This document shows, piece by piece, positions 10,118 to 19,577 of a stretch of DNA of 64,000 bases. Under the pieces are notes generated by a model. That model saw only the letters and a program-made list of their open reading frames with translations, was not told the DNA's origin and searched no databases. The stretch is taken from positions 16,812 to 80,811 of the forward strand of contig CALYQD010000012.1 in NCBI GenBank assembly GCA_945280365.1, in the 5' to 3' direction. A program made the translations under genes and the position numbers. Within the stretch, counting starts at the first letter, position 1. The number at the start of each line of letters is the position of its first letter. The DNA comes from an uncultured Apibacter sp. (GTDB lineage: Bacteria > Bacteroidota > Bacteroidia > Flavobacteriales > Weeksellaceae).

Positions 10118-11404
10118 TTATCTTATTTCTTTTCCAACGGTATATTGTAATTCTTCAAATTGTGTATATAGATTTTTGCGTGTATTTAGTAGGGTTTCTT
10201 TATTGGTTTTATATGCTTCAATGAAGTCTATAAATTCGAGCATACTTATATTTCTGCTCATTAGATTTCTGGTATAGGCATCAAGCATTGAGTCTAAATC
10301 ATCGGAAATATTTTCTTTTTGAATATCTTTAAATAAATGATAGGTTGCGGAATAGTTATTATAGGCTTCCGAAATTTCTTGCTGTGCTGTATTTACTACT
10401 TGTTGGGCTTGATATTTACTTTGTTCTTTGTTTACCTGGGCTATTTTTATATTTCCTTGATTTCTGTTTAGAAAAGGAAGATCAAAGCTTACTCCGAACC
10501 CTATAAAATCTTTCCAGGGTGCGCTGATGCGGTCGTAGTTTACAGCAAAGGTAAGATCCGGTACTTTTTGTGATTTTTCGTATATGAGATCTTTGTCAAA
10601 GTAATCGATCTGCAAATTAGCTATTTTTATATCGGGTCTGCTTTCTGATGCTTCTTCTAAAATTTTTGGTAATAATATATCATCCGGATTTTTAACTTCA
10701 TTGTTTTCCTCTATTATTTCAACTGTATTAACGGGTGGAATATTCAACAAACTTTTTATAATTTTCTGTTGTTCATTGAAATTGTTTTTTACATCATAGA
10801 TTTCTCCATTTAGTTCGAGTTGTGATGACTGGAGGCGTATAAGGTCTTTTTTGGCTATATTCCCTTGAGCTACTTGATTTTTATAGGCAGCAACCAGCCT
10901 TGAAAGGGCCTCTTGCTGATGACTGAGTATTTTTTGATAAGACTGTAAATATAGGATCTCTTGGAGTGATTTTCTAACTTCTAGTTTTAAGCCTCGTAGG
11001 GTTTCTTCAAATTCCTGCACAGCTATTTCTTTTGAAACCTTTTCCCTATTTATCAATTTACCTCTTTTTCTTGCCGTTTTTACCAGTTGGCTGAGCTCCA
11101 TGGTAAATTCTGTATTTTTAGCAAATTTTCCGAAAAGTGCCGGAATTTGCTCTTGTTCTCGCTGAGATTTAGTGCTCCATAAATTTACATCGCCTAAGGA
11201 AAAGTTAGGATTATCCCATAATTTTGCCTGTACAATGGATGCCTCGGCTGCATCGATGTTCATTTTTTCGGCTAATAATTGTAAATTTTGCCTAAGAAAC
11301 AAGGCTTCTGCCTGCGATTGGGTCAAACGTATAACTTCTGCTGTTTGTGCAAATGTTATGCTTGTTATGAAAATGCAGACGAATAATAAACCGTATTTAC
11401 GCAT
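10118..11404 (-). CDS. TolC-family outer-membrane efflux protein
   Basis: The outer-membrane exit duct of the metal-efflux complex and the first gene of its operon. It has a Sec signal peptide (cleaved near ITFAQ, residues 16-20) and two repeats of long coiled-coil helices (about 25-215 and 235-425) typical of the OEP domain. The 428-residue length is normal for CzcC-like proteins. A decayed partial copy of this gene lies about 2 kb away inside the neighbouring paralogue cluster. Confidence 0.9.
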   Translation of the reverse strand: MRKYGLLFVCIFITSITFAQTAEVIRLTQSQAEALFLRQNLQLLAEKMNIDAAEASIVQAKLWDNPNFSLGDVNLWSTKSQREQEQIPALFGKFAKNTEFTMELSQLVKTARKRGKLINREKVSKEIAVQEFEETLRGLKLEVRKSLQEILYLQSYQKILSHQQEALSRLVAAYKNQVAQGNIAKKDLIRLQSSQLELNGEIYDVKNNFNEQQKIIKSLLNIPPVNTVEIIEENNEVKNPDDILLPKILEEASESRPDIKIANLQIDYFDKDLIYEKSQKVPDLTFAVNYDRISAPWKDFIGFGVSFDLPFLNRNQGNIKIAQVNKEQSKYQAQQVVNTAQQEISEAYNNYSATYHLFKDIQKENISDDLDSMLDAYTRNLMSRNISMLEFIDFIEAYKTNKETLLNTRKNLYTQFEELQYTVGKEIR

Positions 11405-11432
11405 TATAAGAGTGTTATTTTTGTCTTCAAAA

Positions 11433-11440
11433 CAAAATTA
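11433..11440 (-). promoter_or_regulatory. Putative -7 box for the efflux operon
   Basis: TAATTTTG on the minus strand fits TAnnTTTG and lies 28 bases before the tolC start. I see no convincing -33 TTTG at normal spacing. In the decayed tolC copy the same site reads TAATTTCG. Confidence 0.4.
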
Positions 11441-12013
11441 TTTCTTATATATTAAAGGACGATTTGACCCAGGTTATATTTACGTTAATACAAGATTAGA
11501 AATAGATTAGAAAAAAAATGAATTTATAAATTAAGTACTCCGAATTATCTTAGATTTTAAATATTCAATGTTGTACTTTATAAAAAAACAATAATTATAA
11601 ATTGTAATTAAATTTCAAAAAAATTGACTCTCTACCTTAATTCTATAATGATTTTTAATTATTTTTTTTATACAAGAGCCTATAAGTTTTTTTAATTTAT
11701 CTATAAAATAGATAAGTCTCATTCATAAAGAATTTACTAAAATTCTTCATTTAAATCTTAAATATATTGTTTTAATAAAATAAAAAAAATTTAACATTTA
11801 TAAAAAAAAATCACATAATTTATAAATATATTAATTTATTTTCAAAATAAATAATTAAATTTGAAATAATTATTATTATAATTCAATTAACACTAATATT
11901 ATTATATGCATAATTTTATTTAAACACTTAAAAACTAAAATAAAAACCTTAAAATTATTTATATCCTTAAAACACTTTTACATTAATAATCTTTTAATAA
12001 ATAATCTCAATGT
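11441..12013 (+). repeat. Leader region, copy 1
   Basis: A very AT-rich stretch without ORFs between the divergent tolC and the first secreted paralogue. It recurs, diverged, before the second paralogue (from about 14282) and, in its last 350-400 bases, before the third (from about 16420). The last 35 bases before the ATG, with CTTTTAATAAATAA and CAATGTATG, are the most conserved. No clear -7 box was recognised. It probably carries the shared promoter and 5' leader. Confidence 0.6.
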
Positions 12014-13312
12014 ATGAAAACTAAATTTATTTTTTTAGGAATGCTATTAATTCCTTTATCCGTATATAGCCAAGTTGGCGTAAATACAGATAACCCCAAA
12101 GCTATCTTCCATGTAGATGGAGCCAAGGATAATCCGAAAGTGGGTGACCCTACTCCTGCTCAGCAAACCAATGATTTTGTAATTACTAATAATGGAAGTG
12201 TAGGTATAGGAACCAATACCCCAGATTCTTCTTCAATTTTTGAAATAAATGTTGACAATTTAAAATCCGGAAGTAAAAAAGGTTTGTTAGGCCCTCGTGT
12301 TTCCTTAACATCATTTACTGATAGCACAACTATTCCTAAACCGGCTAAGGGCTTATTAGTTTATAATTTGGGAGATAATCCTAACTTCCCATATAATGGA
12401 TATATATATTGGCAAGGTTCTCAGTGGAAATCATTAGAAGGACGTACCCTTTCTCCAGCATCTATAGATAAGTTTATTTGTAACTCTGTTACTTTAAATC
12501 CTAAATTATACAAATCGGGAACAGCTTTTACAGGGACTATGACAGTGCCTTATACAGGAGGGAACGGAGGCATCTATAACGCCCAGACTCTTGGTCCAGT
12601 TAACGGTTTAACAGCTACTCTCGAGAGTGGGCAATTAAATATTGGGAGTGGTGTTTTACGTTATTTAATCAAAGGAACACCAACGGTTACGAGTCCAGTT
12701 GTTACCAACTTTAAAATATCAATGGGTAACCAAGGATGTGATGCAAATATTGGATCAGGAGAAGGTCTCGCTATAGGTGAAAAAATTTATTATTCTACTA
12801 ATAGATTAAAAGCATCAATTGGAGAATCTGGTGGAAGCGCTAATAATTACAATCCTATATATTTTTTAAGTTATTATGATAATAAATTGCCTGTTATAGG
12901 AAATAAATTAAGAGTGGATGCATATCTATTTAGCCCTGCAAATGTAAGTGCAGGTAATACTACTTACAATCCTAGACTAGTAAATATAACAGATAAACCA
13001 GTAAAATTTTGGTTTGCAGCTCGAGCAAGTGCTACTTTTAAATCTGCTGGAAATTTAGTCTTGGCGCCAAAGGCTTGGGCTAATCTTGATGACGGTATAT
13101 GGGCTAACCTTGGAAGAAACATGTACACACAGAATGGAGGTGTAATTAATTTTTCACCGGACTTCACAGATACTGAAGGGCTGACAGTAGACGTTGAATT
13201 GGATGAAAAATGGTATCGAATATCTTATTTTGCATTTGTAGACAATAATAATACCGACACATTGGATGATGACTTTTGGAGGATTAATATATATGTTGAA
13301 AGACTACAATAG
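12014..13312 (+). CDS. Secreted protein, tandem paralogue 1
   Basis: A 432-residue secreted protein of unknown function. A Sec signal peptide ends near SVYSQ (residues 16-20). The next segment (VGVNTDNPKAIFHVDG, then GSVGIGTNTPD) is the kind of N-terminal module found on many secreted proteins and tail-fibre-like proteins of Flavobacteriia. The remainder is beta-rich and ends in a conserved core (DEKWYRISYF, VDNNNTD). No T9SS sorting domain is visible. The first 118 codons are identical in DNA to paralogue 3, while the rest has diverged. A role at the cell surface is an inference from the signal peptide and family size. Confidence 0.8.
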   Translation: MKTKFIFLGMLLIPLSVYSQVGVNTDNPKAIFHVDGAKDNPKVGDPTPAQQTNDFVITNNGSVGIGTNTPDSSSIFEINVDNLKSGSKKGLLGPRVSLTSFTDSTTIPKPAKGLLVYNLGDNPNFPYNGYIYWQGSQWKSLEGRTLSPASIDKFICNSVTLNPKLYKSGTAFTGTMTVPYTGGNGGIYNAQTLGPVNGLTATLESGQLNIGSGVLRYLIKGTPTVTSPVVTNFKISMGNQGCDANIGSGEGLAIGEKIYYSTNRLKASIGESGGSANNYNPIYFLSYYDNKLPVIGNKLRVDAYLFSPANVSAGNTTYNPRLVNITDKPVKFWFAARASATFKSAGNLVLAPKAWANLDDGIWANLGRNMYTQNGGVINFSPDFTDTEGLTVDVELDEKWYRISYFAFVDNNNTDTLDDDFWRINIYVERLQ

Positions 13313-13349
13313 TTAATAATCATTATTGTGAACAGAGGAATTTATATTT

Positions 13350-14245
13350 TCTTGATTTTCGTAAAAAAAGATCAATAAAACTTACTCCAAATCCCATAAG
13401 ATTTTCTTATAGAACTTTAAATTTGTTTAAAACTTACGGAAATCTAAGACCCGATAATTTTTGTGATTTTTTGGTAAATATAGTTTTTATAAAAATTATC
13501 GATTTGCCAATTAGTAATATTAATATCGGGTCTTCTTTCTAAAGCCTTTTTCAAAATTTTTAGTAATAGTATATTTCTAATTTCATTAGTCTCTTCCATC
13601 ATTTCAACTCTACTTACAGCTGGAATTTTTAATAAAATTTTTATACCATTCTTATTATTTATTAATTTTTTTACTTCATATTTTTTTCATTTAGTTCAAT
13701 TTGCAATCACCTAATTGCATATAAGGCTTTTTTCAGCTATATTTTTATGAGCTAAAACCAGCTTTGAAATTCTTTTATACTGATAATTGTGTATTTTTTA
13801 ATAAGACCGGATATATAATTTCTTGCAATGATCTTTTGCTTCGTAAGATTTCTTCAAATTCCTGTATCGTTATTTCTTTAAAAAATTTATTTTCTATCTA
13901 TTACCTATTTTTCTTGTCTTTTTACCGATTGACTGAGCTCCATGGTAAACTCTGTGTTTTTAGCACATTTTCAAAAGAGTACCCGAATTTACTTTTGTCC
14001 TCTCTAGGGTTGTGTACTCCATATATTTCCATGGCCCAGGAAAAGATGGAATTATTCCATAATTAGGCTTACACAAATGATGCTCCGGCTACATCGATAT
14101 TCATTTTTTCGGCTAATAATTGTAAATTTCATCTAAGAAACGAAGGTTATACTTTCAATTGAGATAAACATACAACTTCTGCTATTTGTGCAAACGTTAT
14201 GTTTATTATGAAAATAAAAACGAATAATAAACCGTATTTACGTAT
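13350..14245 (-). pseudogene. Decayed 5' part of the tolC gene
   Basis: This gap between paralogues 1 and 2 aligns by eye with the first three quarters of the intact TolC-family gene, on the same strand. Matching tracts include GGGTCTTCTTTCTAAAGCCT (copy) against GGGTCTGCTTTCTGATGCTT (intact gene), and the region around the start codon. The start codon itself is mutated (ATG to ATA at 14245-14243), and many stops and indels are present. The 3' quarter is missing. It marks one border of the tandem duplication that created the paralogues. Confidence 0.88.
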
Positions 14246-14281
14246 TAAAAGAGTGGTATTTTTATCTTAAAACGAAATTAT

Positions 14282-14847
14282 TGCTTATATATTAAAGGAC
14301 GATTTGAGCTAGGTTATATTTATATTAGTTAATGCAAAAATAGAAATAGATTATAAGAAAACTGAATTTACAAATTAAGTACTTCAAATTATCTTAGCTT
14401 TTAAATATTCATTATTACACTTTATAAAAAATATAATTATAAATTGTAATTTAAATTTCAAAAGAAATGACTTTCTCACTTAATCTTATAATGCTTTAAA
14501 ATTATAAGTGTAAATAAACCCTTTCTTTTTCAATTAATTTATAGAAAATTGGTGAGTCACATTCGTAAAGGATTTACTAGAATTCTCTATCAAAATACCA
14601 AATATAAACAACTCAATAAAATAAAAAAAATGAACATTTATTGAAAAAAAATTACATAATCAATAAATATATTACCTTATTTTTAAAAATAAATAGTTAA
14701 ATTTGTATTAAATACTATTAAAACAATTTTAACACTAAAATATGTAAAATTTAATCTTAACACTTAAAAACTATTTAAAACCTTAATATTATTTATCTCG
14801 TTGAAAATTTCAACACTAGACAATCTTTTAATAAATAAGTTCAATGT
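14282..14847 (+). repeat. Leader region, copy 2
   Basis: A diverged copy of the region upstream of paralogue 1, with the same order of AT-rich blocks and the same last 30 bases before the ATG. No ORF was seen. It is continuous with the decayed tolC copy, as in the parental arrangement. Confidence 0.6.
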
Positions 14848-16134
14848 ATGAAAGCTAAATTTATTTTTTTAGGAATGCTATTAATTCCTTTATCCGTATA
14901 TAGCCAAGTTGGCGTAAATACAGATAACCCCAAAGCTATCTTCCATGTAGATGGAGCTAAGGATAATCCAAATGCAACTGACCCCACTCCTGCCCAACAA
15001 GCTAATGATTTTGTTATTACTAGCAGTGGAAGTGTAGGTATAGGAACCAATACCCCCGATCCTTCTTCAATGTTTGAAATAAATGTTGACAATTTAAATT
15101 CCGATAATAAAAAAGGGTTTTTAGGCCCTCGTGTTTCCTTAACGTCATTTACTGATGACAAAACTGTTCCTAACCCGACCAAGGGTTTATTGGTCTATAA
15201 TACCGGAGAAAATACTAACTTCCCTTATAGCGGATATGCTGTATGGGTAGGAGATCAATGGGAAACGTTAGATGCTCGCCCGCTTATTCCCGGTAAGGTA
15301 GAAGATATTTCTTGTAATTCCGTTTATATTACCCCAAGTACATTTACACCAGGTACTGCTTATGAGGGTATAATGACAGTACCTTATACGCGAGGAAACC
15401 AAGGTGTATATGGAGCTCAAAAAATTGGACCATTTAATGGGTTTACGGCAACTCTTAAACCAGGACATTTCGAAAAAGGAGATGGTGAAGTATATTATTC
15501 TTTTAAGGGTACGGCAATAACACAATCCGCTACTTATGTTACTTTTAAATTAGGTGGTGTTAATTGTAGTACAACTGTCGGTTCAGGAAGTGATGTAGGT
15601 GTTGGTCAGTATAAATCTTACGTTACCAAAAATATAAACCCAAGTATAGTGGCAGTTAAGGACTCTGCCAAAGGTTATAACGTAAGTAATTATTTAAGTA
15701 ACTTTGATAAAACTTTACCCATTTTAGATGGTAAATTAAGAGTGGATATATATATGACGGACAATGCAAATAATGAGTCTAGAACAATTACTTTTAATCC
15801 TCGTGTTATAAATATTACACTAAACCCAGTTAAAATTTGGTACTCCTCTACAGCTTCTAATACAAATCTTTCAGGCGCAAATGTAATATTAGCACCCGGC
15901 GGCTTTGCATCATTTAGTGAAGGCTTATATGCAAATAAAGGATCTAATCAACCGTCTCCCATATATAACTTCGATGGTGTAGTTGGTGATCAAGAAAATA
16001 TAATGGTAGATCTTGTTATCAATGAAAAATGGTATAAGCTTACTTTTTTTTCGGTAGTTGACTATAAAGACACGCCTTATGATGATTCCGATAATACCAG
16101 GAAATTTTATATCACAATTCACAGAGTATATTAA
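14848..16134 (+). CDS. Secreted protein, tandem paralogue 2
   Basis: A 428-residue homologue of paralogues 1 and 3 with the same signal peptide and VGVNTDNPKAIFHVDG module. The first 40 codons are almost identical to the others in DNA. After this the N-terminal module carries scattered substitutions, unlike the perfect match between paralogues 1 and 3. The C-terminal part retains the NEKWYKLTFF core and ends in a beta-strand-like tail. Function unknown. It is followed by an imperfect hairpin terminator and a remnant of the ecotin gene. Confidence 0.8.
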   Translation: MKAKFIFLGMLLIPLSVYSQVGVNTDNPKAIFHVDGAKDNPNATDPTPAQQANDFVITSSGSVGIGTNTPDPSSMFEINVDNLNSDNKKGFLGPRVSLTSFTDDKTVPNPTKGLLVYNTGENTNFPYSGYAVWVGDQWETLDARPLIPGKVEDISCNSVYITPSTFTPGTAYEGIMTVPYTRGNQGVYGAQKIGPFNGFTATLKPGHFEKGDGEVYYSFKGTAITQSATYVTFKLGGVNCSTTVGSGSDVGVGQYKSYVTKNINPSIVAVKDSAKGYNVSNYLSNFDKTLPILDGKLRVDIYMTDNANNESRTITFNPRVINITLNPVKIWYSSTASNTNLSGANVILAPGGFASFSEGLYANKGSNQPSPIYNFDGVVGDQENIMVDLVINEKWYKLTFFSVVDYKDTPYDDSDNTRKFYITIHRVY

Positions 16135-16223
16135 TAAACTATAACAATAGGCATAGATTTACATTTGATTGTCTGATCAATCAAGTTGTAAGGTTTTAGT
16201 ATAGTGTAGTATAATTTTAAAGC

Positions 16224-16267
16224 AAAAAGGATTCTTTTTTAAATTAACTAAAAAGGAATCCTTTTTT
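16224..16267. terminator. Terminator after paralogue 2
   Basis: A dyad of AAAAAGGATTCTTTTT and AAAAAGGAATCCTTTTT with one bulged base, flanked by A and T runs. The same element follows paralogue 3, where it separates that gene from the convergent ecotin gene. This shows that the duplicated unit included it. Confidence 0.75.
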
Positions 16268-16271
16268 ATAT

Positions 16272-16410
16272 TAATTAGTGTATGGAAAGCAATTTCTCCT
16301 TTACATACTTCCTAAATTCTTAATTTAATAACATATTCTTCAGGCTTATAAATATTTATACCTAAGCAATTTAAAATTAAAGTTTGAATTTGCCTATTGT
16401 ATATTCATTT
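16272..16410 (-). pseudogene. Remnant of the ecotin gene 3' end
   Basis: On the minus strand this stretch can be read as INIYKPEEYVIKLRI, stop, EVCKGE. It aligns with the ecotin C-terminus VIYAPKGYTIKYRIWEASKE, with the tryptophan codon changed to a stop. It sits directly after the shared terminator, exactly where ecotin lies relative to paralogue 3. The N-terminal two thirds are absent. Confidence 0.85.
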
Positions 16411-16419
16411 TTTAACTTA

Positions 16420-16797
16420 TCTTATAATAATTTTAAATGATTTCTTTACTTTATTAGAAATTATAACCTTTCTTTTTTTATTTCCTCTTTAAAATACGAA
16501 AGCCATATCTGTAAAGGATTTATTAAATATTTCTTGGTATAACTCAAAAAAATAATATAATAAAAAAAAAAAAAATTAATATTTTATTAAAAATAAACAG
16601 CATAATAAAGTGGATATATTATTTTATTTTAAAAATAAATAATTAAATTTGAGTCAAATATTATTATAATGCAATTAACACTAAAAATATGTAATATTTT
16701 ATCGAAACACTTAAAAACTAAAATAAAAACCTTAAAATAATTTATCTCGTTGACAAATTTTAACATTAAACAACCTTTTAATAAATAACTTCAATGT
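16420..16797 (+). repeat. Leader region, copy 3
   Basis: The third copy of the AT-rich leader, most like copy 2, running straight on from the ecotin remnant. It includes a run of A residues near 16560 and the conserved last 30 bases before the start codon. Confidence 0.6.
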
Positions 16798-18105
16798 ATG
16801 AAAACTAAATTTATTTTTTTAGGAATGCTATTAATTCCTTTATCCGTATATAGCCAAGTTGGCGTAAATACAGATAACCCCAAAGCTATCTTCCATGTAG
16901 ATGGAGCCAAGGATAATCCGAAAGTGGGTGACCCTACTCCTGCTCAGCAAACCAATGATTTTGTAATTACTAATAATGGAAGTGTAGGTATAGGAACCAA
17001 TACCCCAGATTCTTCTTCAATTTTTGAAATAAATGTTGACAATTTAAAATCCGGAAGTAAAAAAGGTTTGTTAGGCCCTCGTGTTTCCTTAACATCATTT
17101 ACTGATAGCACAACTATTCCTAAACCGGCTAAGGGCTTATTAGTTTATAATGATGGAGCAAATGATAGCTTTCCTTATACTGGTTATACAGTTTGGATAG
17201 GAAATCAATGGGTTACATTAGATTCACGTCCACTGATTTCAGCAAGTGTAGAAAGTATTACGTGTAATTCCGTGTTGATTAATCCGAGAACATATACTTT
17301 AAATGTTCCTTATAACGGTATTATGACAGTACCTTATACAGGAGGAAACCAAGGTATATACGGAGCACAAAAAATAGGCCCGATAAATGGCTTAACAGCC
17401 ACTCTTGATCCAGGACATTTGAATAAAGGAAGTGGTGTTATACAGTATAATATTACAGGTACGCCAACAAGTTCCAGTCCTAATACCACCACTTTTGAAA
17501 TTAAAATTGGTGGACAAAATTGTAGTGCAAAAGTGGGTATGGGAGACGATTTAGCGGTGGGTGAAAAAATAGCTTATATTAGCCCAAATATTGATCCAAG
17601 TATAGGAGATCCTACTGGTTATTGGGGAAGTCATAACAATTTGCCAGACTATTTTTTAAGTAAATATATTAATAATTTACCAGTCCTTGATGGAAAGATA
17701 AGGCTGGATATATATTTATTAGACAATGCTAATAGAGCTTCTGGTACTGTTACTTATAATCCTCGGCTAGTAAATATATCATCATCTCCTGTCAAAGTTT
17801 GGTATTCGACTTTAGCCAGTGCAACCATTACTTCAGGTTCAAATATAGTAATAGCTCCAAATAATTATGCAGATTTAGATGATGGTGTGTATGGAAATGT
17901 CGGAAAAAATCAATCCTTATCGGCACCACCAACAGCAGGTATTGTAGGTACTAGCAACGATTTGGAAGTAATTATGGTACAACTAGTCGTTGATAAAAAA
18001 TGGTATAGAATTTTTTATTTTGTAATAGTTGACAACAATGATACACCAGATAATGTTTCCGATAATACTAGGCATTTTTATATTCAAATAGAAAGGATAT
18101 TCTAA
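16798..18105 (+). CDS. Secreted protein, tandem paralogue 3
   Basis: A 435-residue secreted homologue with signal peptide, VGVNTDNPKAIFHVDG module and the conserved C-terminal DKKWYRIFYF core. Its first 354 bases are identical to those of paralogue 1, after which the two genes differ almost everywhere. Yet the middle of the protein resembles paralogue 2 more (GNQGIYGAQKIGP against GNQGVYGAQKIGP). This mosaic pattern indicates recent gene conversion of the 5' part. Function unknown. Confidence 0.8.
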   Translation: MKTKFIFLGMLLIPLSVYSQVGVNTDNPKAIFHVDGAKDNPKVGDPTPAQQTNDFVITNNGSVGIGTNTPDSSSIFEINVDNLKSGSKKGLLGPRVSLTSFTDSTTIPKPAKGLLVYNDGANDSFPYTGYTVWIGNQWVTLDSRPLISASVESITCNSVLINPRTYTLNVPYNGIMTVPYTGGNQGIYGAQKIGPINGLTATLDPGHLNKGSGVIQYNITGTPTSSSPNTTTFEIKIGGQNCSAKVGMGDDLAVGEKIAYISPNIDPSIGDPTGYWGSHNNLPDYFLSKYINNLPVLDGKIRLDIYLLDNANRASGTVTYNPRLVNISSSPVKVWYSTLASATITSGSNIVIAPNNYADLDDGVYGNVGKNQSLSAPPTAGIVGTSNDLEVIMVQLVVDKKWYRIFYFVIVDNNDTPDNVSDNTRHFYIQIERIF

Positions 18106-18196
18106 CCCCATGTAATAAAACTGTATGTAGTTACATTTAATTTTATAATCTATAAATTGCTGGTTTTATCTTAAATTATAATATTTTTTTCAAAGT

Positions 18197-18241
18197 AAAA
18201 AAGGATTCTTTTTTGAATTAACTAAAAAGAAATCCTTTTTT
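18197..18241. terminator. Bidirectional terminator between paralogue 3 and ecotin
   Basis: The dyad AAAAAAGGATTCTTTTTT / AAAAAGAAATCCTTTTTTT lies between two convergent genes with A and T runs on both sides, so it can serve both. It is a sister copy of the element after paralogue 2. Confidence 0.75.
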
Positions 18242-18249
18242 TATCTTAA

Positions 18250-18759
18250 TTATTTTTCTGAGGCATTTTTTTCCTTACTTGCTTCCCAAATTCTATATTT
18301 AATGGTATACCCTTTAGGTGCATAAATAACGATTGGTAATTTACTATTGTAGCTGACATTTGTAGATTGTGAAGAAACAAATTTTTCAACATCATTTGAA
18401 TTTGGACATGCCATACGTGTTGAAAGGGTTTCTCCATCTGAAGAAAATTCAAAATAGGTATATCCCCATCCTTCTAATTCTTTTTCCTCTGTTTTTCCCA
18501 TTAAAGTATGTTTGTTACAATCTACTTTCATTACTTTTCCCGGGATAATTTCTACTTTATATAAATTTTCATTTGTTTTTTTATCTAAAAGAATTACATG
18601 TCTGACCATACCAGTACTTGCCTCCGGAAAATTTGCTAATTCTTTTCCGGGATCATTTTCCTTCTCTTTAGGGGATGAATCTAAAGGAAATTTTGTAAAT
18701 GAAACTAAAATACTTCCTAACAAAATTCCTGTTAAAATTTTTCTTACTGTTTTCATCAT
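18250..18759 (-). CDS. eco: Ecotin-type serine protease inhibitor
   Basis: A periplasmic or secreted inhibitor of trypsin-fold serine proteases. The 169-residue protein has an N-terminal hydrophobic signal segment (residues 8-21). Its body follows E. coli ecotin closely: GMVRHVILL, VDCNKHTLMGK, LEGWGYTYFEF, STRMACPN, YNSKLPIVIYAPKGYTIKYR. The disulfide cysteines 81 and 118 have the same spacing as in E. coli. The P1 residue of the reactive loop is Arg115, where E. coli has Met, so trypsin-like targets are likely to be inhibited well. Two consecutive Met codons could each be the start. A decayed copy of its 3' end lies between paralogues 2 and 3. Confidence 0.92.
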   Translation of the reverse strand: MMKTVRKILTGILLGSILVSFTKFPLDSSPKEKENDPGKELANFPEASTGMVRHVILLDKKTNENLYKVEIIPGKVMKVDCNKHTLMGKTEEKELEGWGYTYFEFSSDGETLSTRMACPNSNDVEKFVSSQSTNVSYNSKLPIVIYAPKGYTIKYRIWEASKEKNASEK

Positions 18760-19145
18760 TTTAATTTTTAAATTAATATTTTTTTATCATAAAGCACTTC
18801 TCTATAATTTTTCTTAACTAATTATTAAATTTAATTCAGTATACATTCGTTTCATTGAACTTTATCGAATATCCTAACCTAATTTCTCATAGTGCCCATA
18901 TTTATAAGTAAAATGGCTTCAAATATATATGTTTTTATTAATTGATTCCAAGTGTTTTTTTTATTTATTAAGCGCTATTTTTTTTTGATTTTTTGTTCAC
19001 AAATTTGCTTCTATTTGCTTATCTTAATTAGACAAGGTATTGCTTGGAAAGATTAATTATTTTATCGAAAAATTTATTCATTTCATAGTTTATTTTTATT
19101 TTTACCACATATAGTGAAATAAGCCTATTGCCATAATCAAATATT
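18760..19145. other. Intergenic region without recognised gene
   Basis: An AT-rich gap between the divergent ecotin gene and the 143-residue membrane protein. A small minus-strand ORF overlaps its right end but has no coding character. I see no hairpin or RNA gene. It must hold the two divergent promoters. Confidence 0.4.
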
Positions 19146-19577
19146 ATGAAAAGATTATCCCTATTAGTACTTTTCGAGTTAGTACTTTCCATATCTATCG
19201 GATTATTACTTTCTAAAATGTCTTGGATAGGACGTATGGGAATCAATTTGTTTCGCGGAGAATATAAGATTTTAAAAGTATGGTGGAAAACAGCTTTGAT
19301 AATTTTTGCTTTACAATTATTTTTTATTTTATTGCAATATATGGTTAAACGTTTATGTCACTTATCCGTATCCAGACTTATCTTTTTTTTATTTTTACTT
19401 CTAAGTTGTTTAGGTTTAGCCTACACCTATCATGATTTTTCAACTGTTTACGAACATAAAATTATGAAAGAACGTTTTCATCTAGGAGGGTATCTTTTTT
19501 GGATTGGTTTCATAGCTTCCCATTTATATTTCTTGGTTACTCCCTTTCAAAAAAACGTTCAAATAAGTGAAAATTAA
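19146..19577 (+). CDS. Small integral membrane protein
   Basis: A 143-residue protein not recognised by family. It has four hydrophobic segments (about residues 5-22, 47-66, 76-94 and 113-131) joined by basic loops, consistent with a four-helix inner-membrane protein. It has its own upstream region and precedes the dehydrogenase gene by almost 400 bases, so operon linkage is unlikely. Coding character is supported by its length in a very AT-rich region and by the clean membrane-protein composition. Confidence 0.65.
   Translation: MKRLSLLVLFELVLSISIGLLLSKMSWIGRMGINLFRGEYKILKVWWKTALIIFALQLFFILLQYMVKRLCHLSVSRLIFFLFLLLSCLGLAYTYHDFSTVYEHKIMKERFHLGGYLFWIGFIASHLYFLVTPFQKNVQISEN

Noticed and set aside
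13764..14066. Plus-strand ORF of 100 codons
   Set aside because: It is antisense to the decayed tolC copy and has no signal, domain or homologue elsewhere in the window.
11405..18249. Transposon origin of the paralogue cluster
   Set aside because: No transposase, terminal inverted repeats or target-site duplications were seen. Gene fossils of both neighbours fit tandem duplication better.
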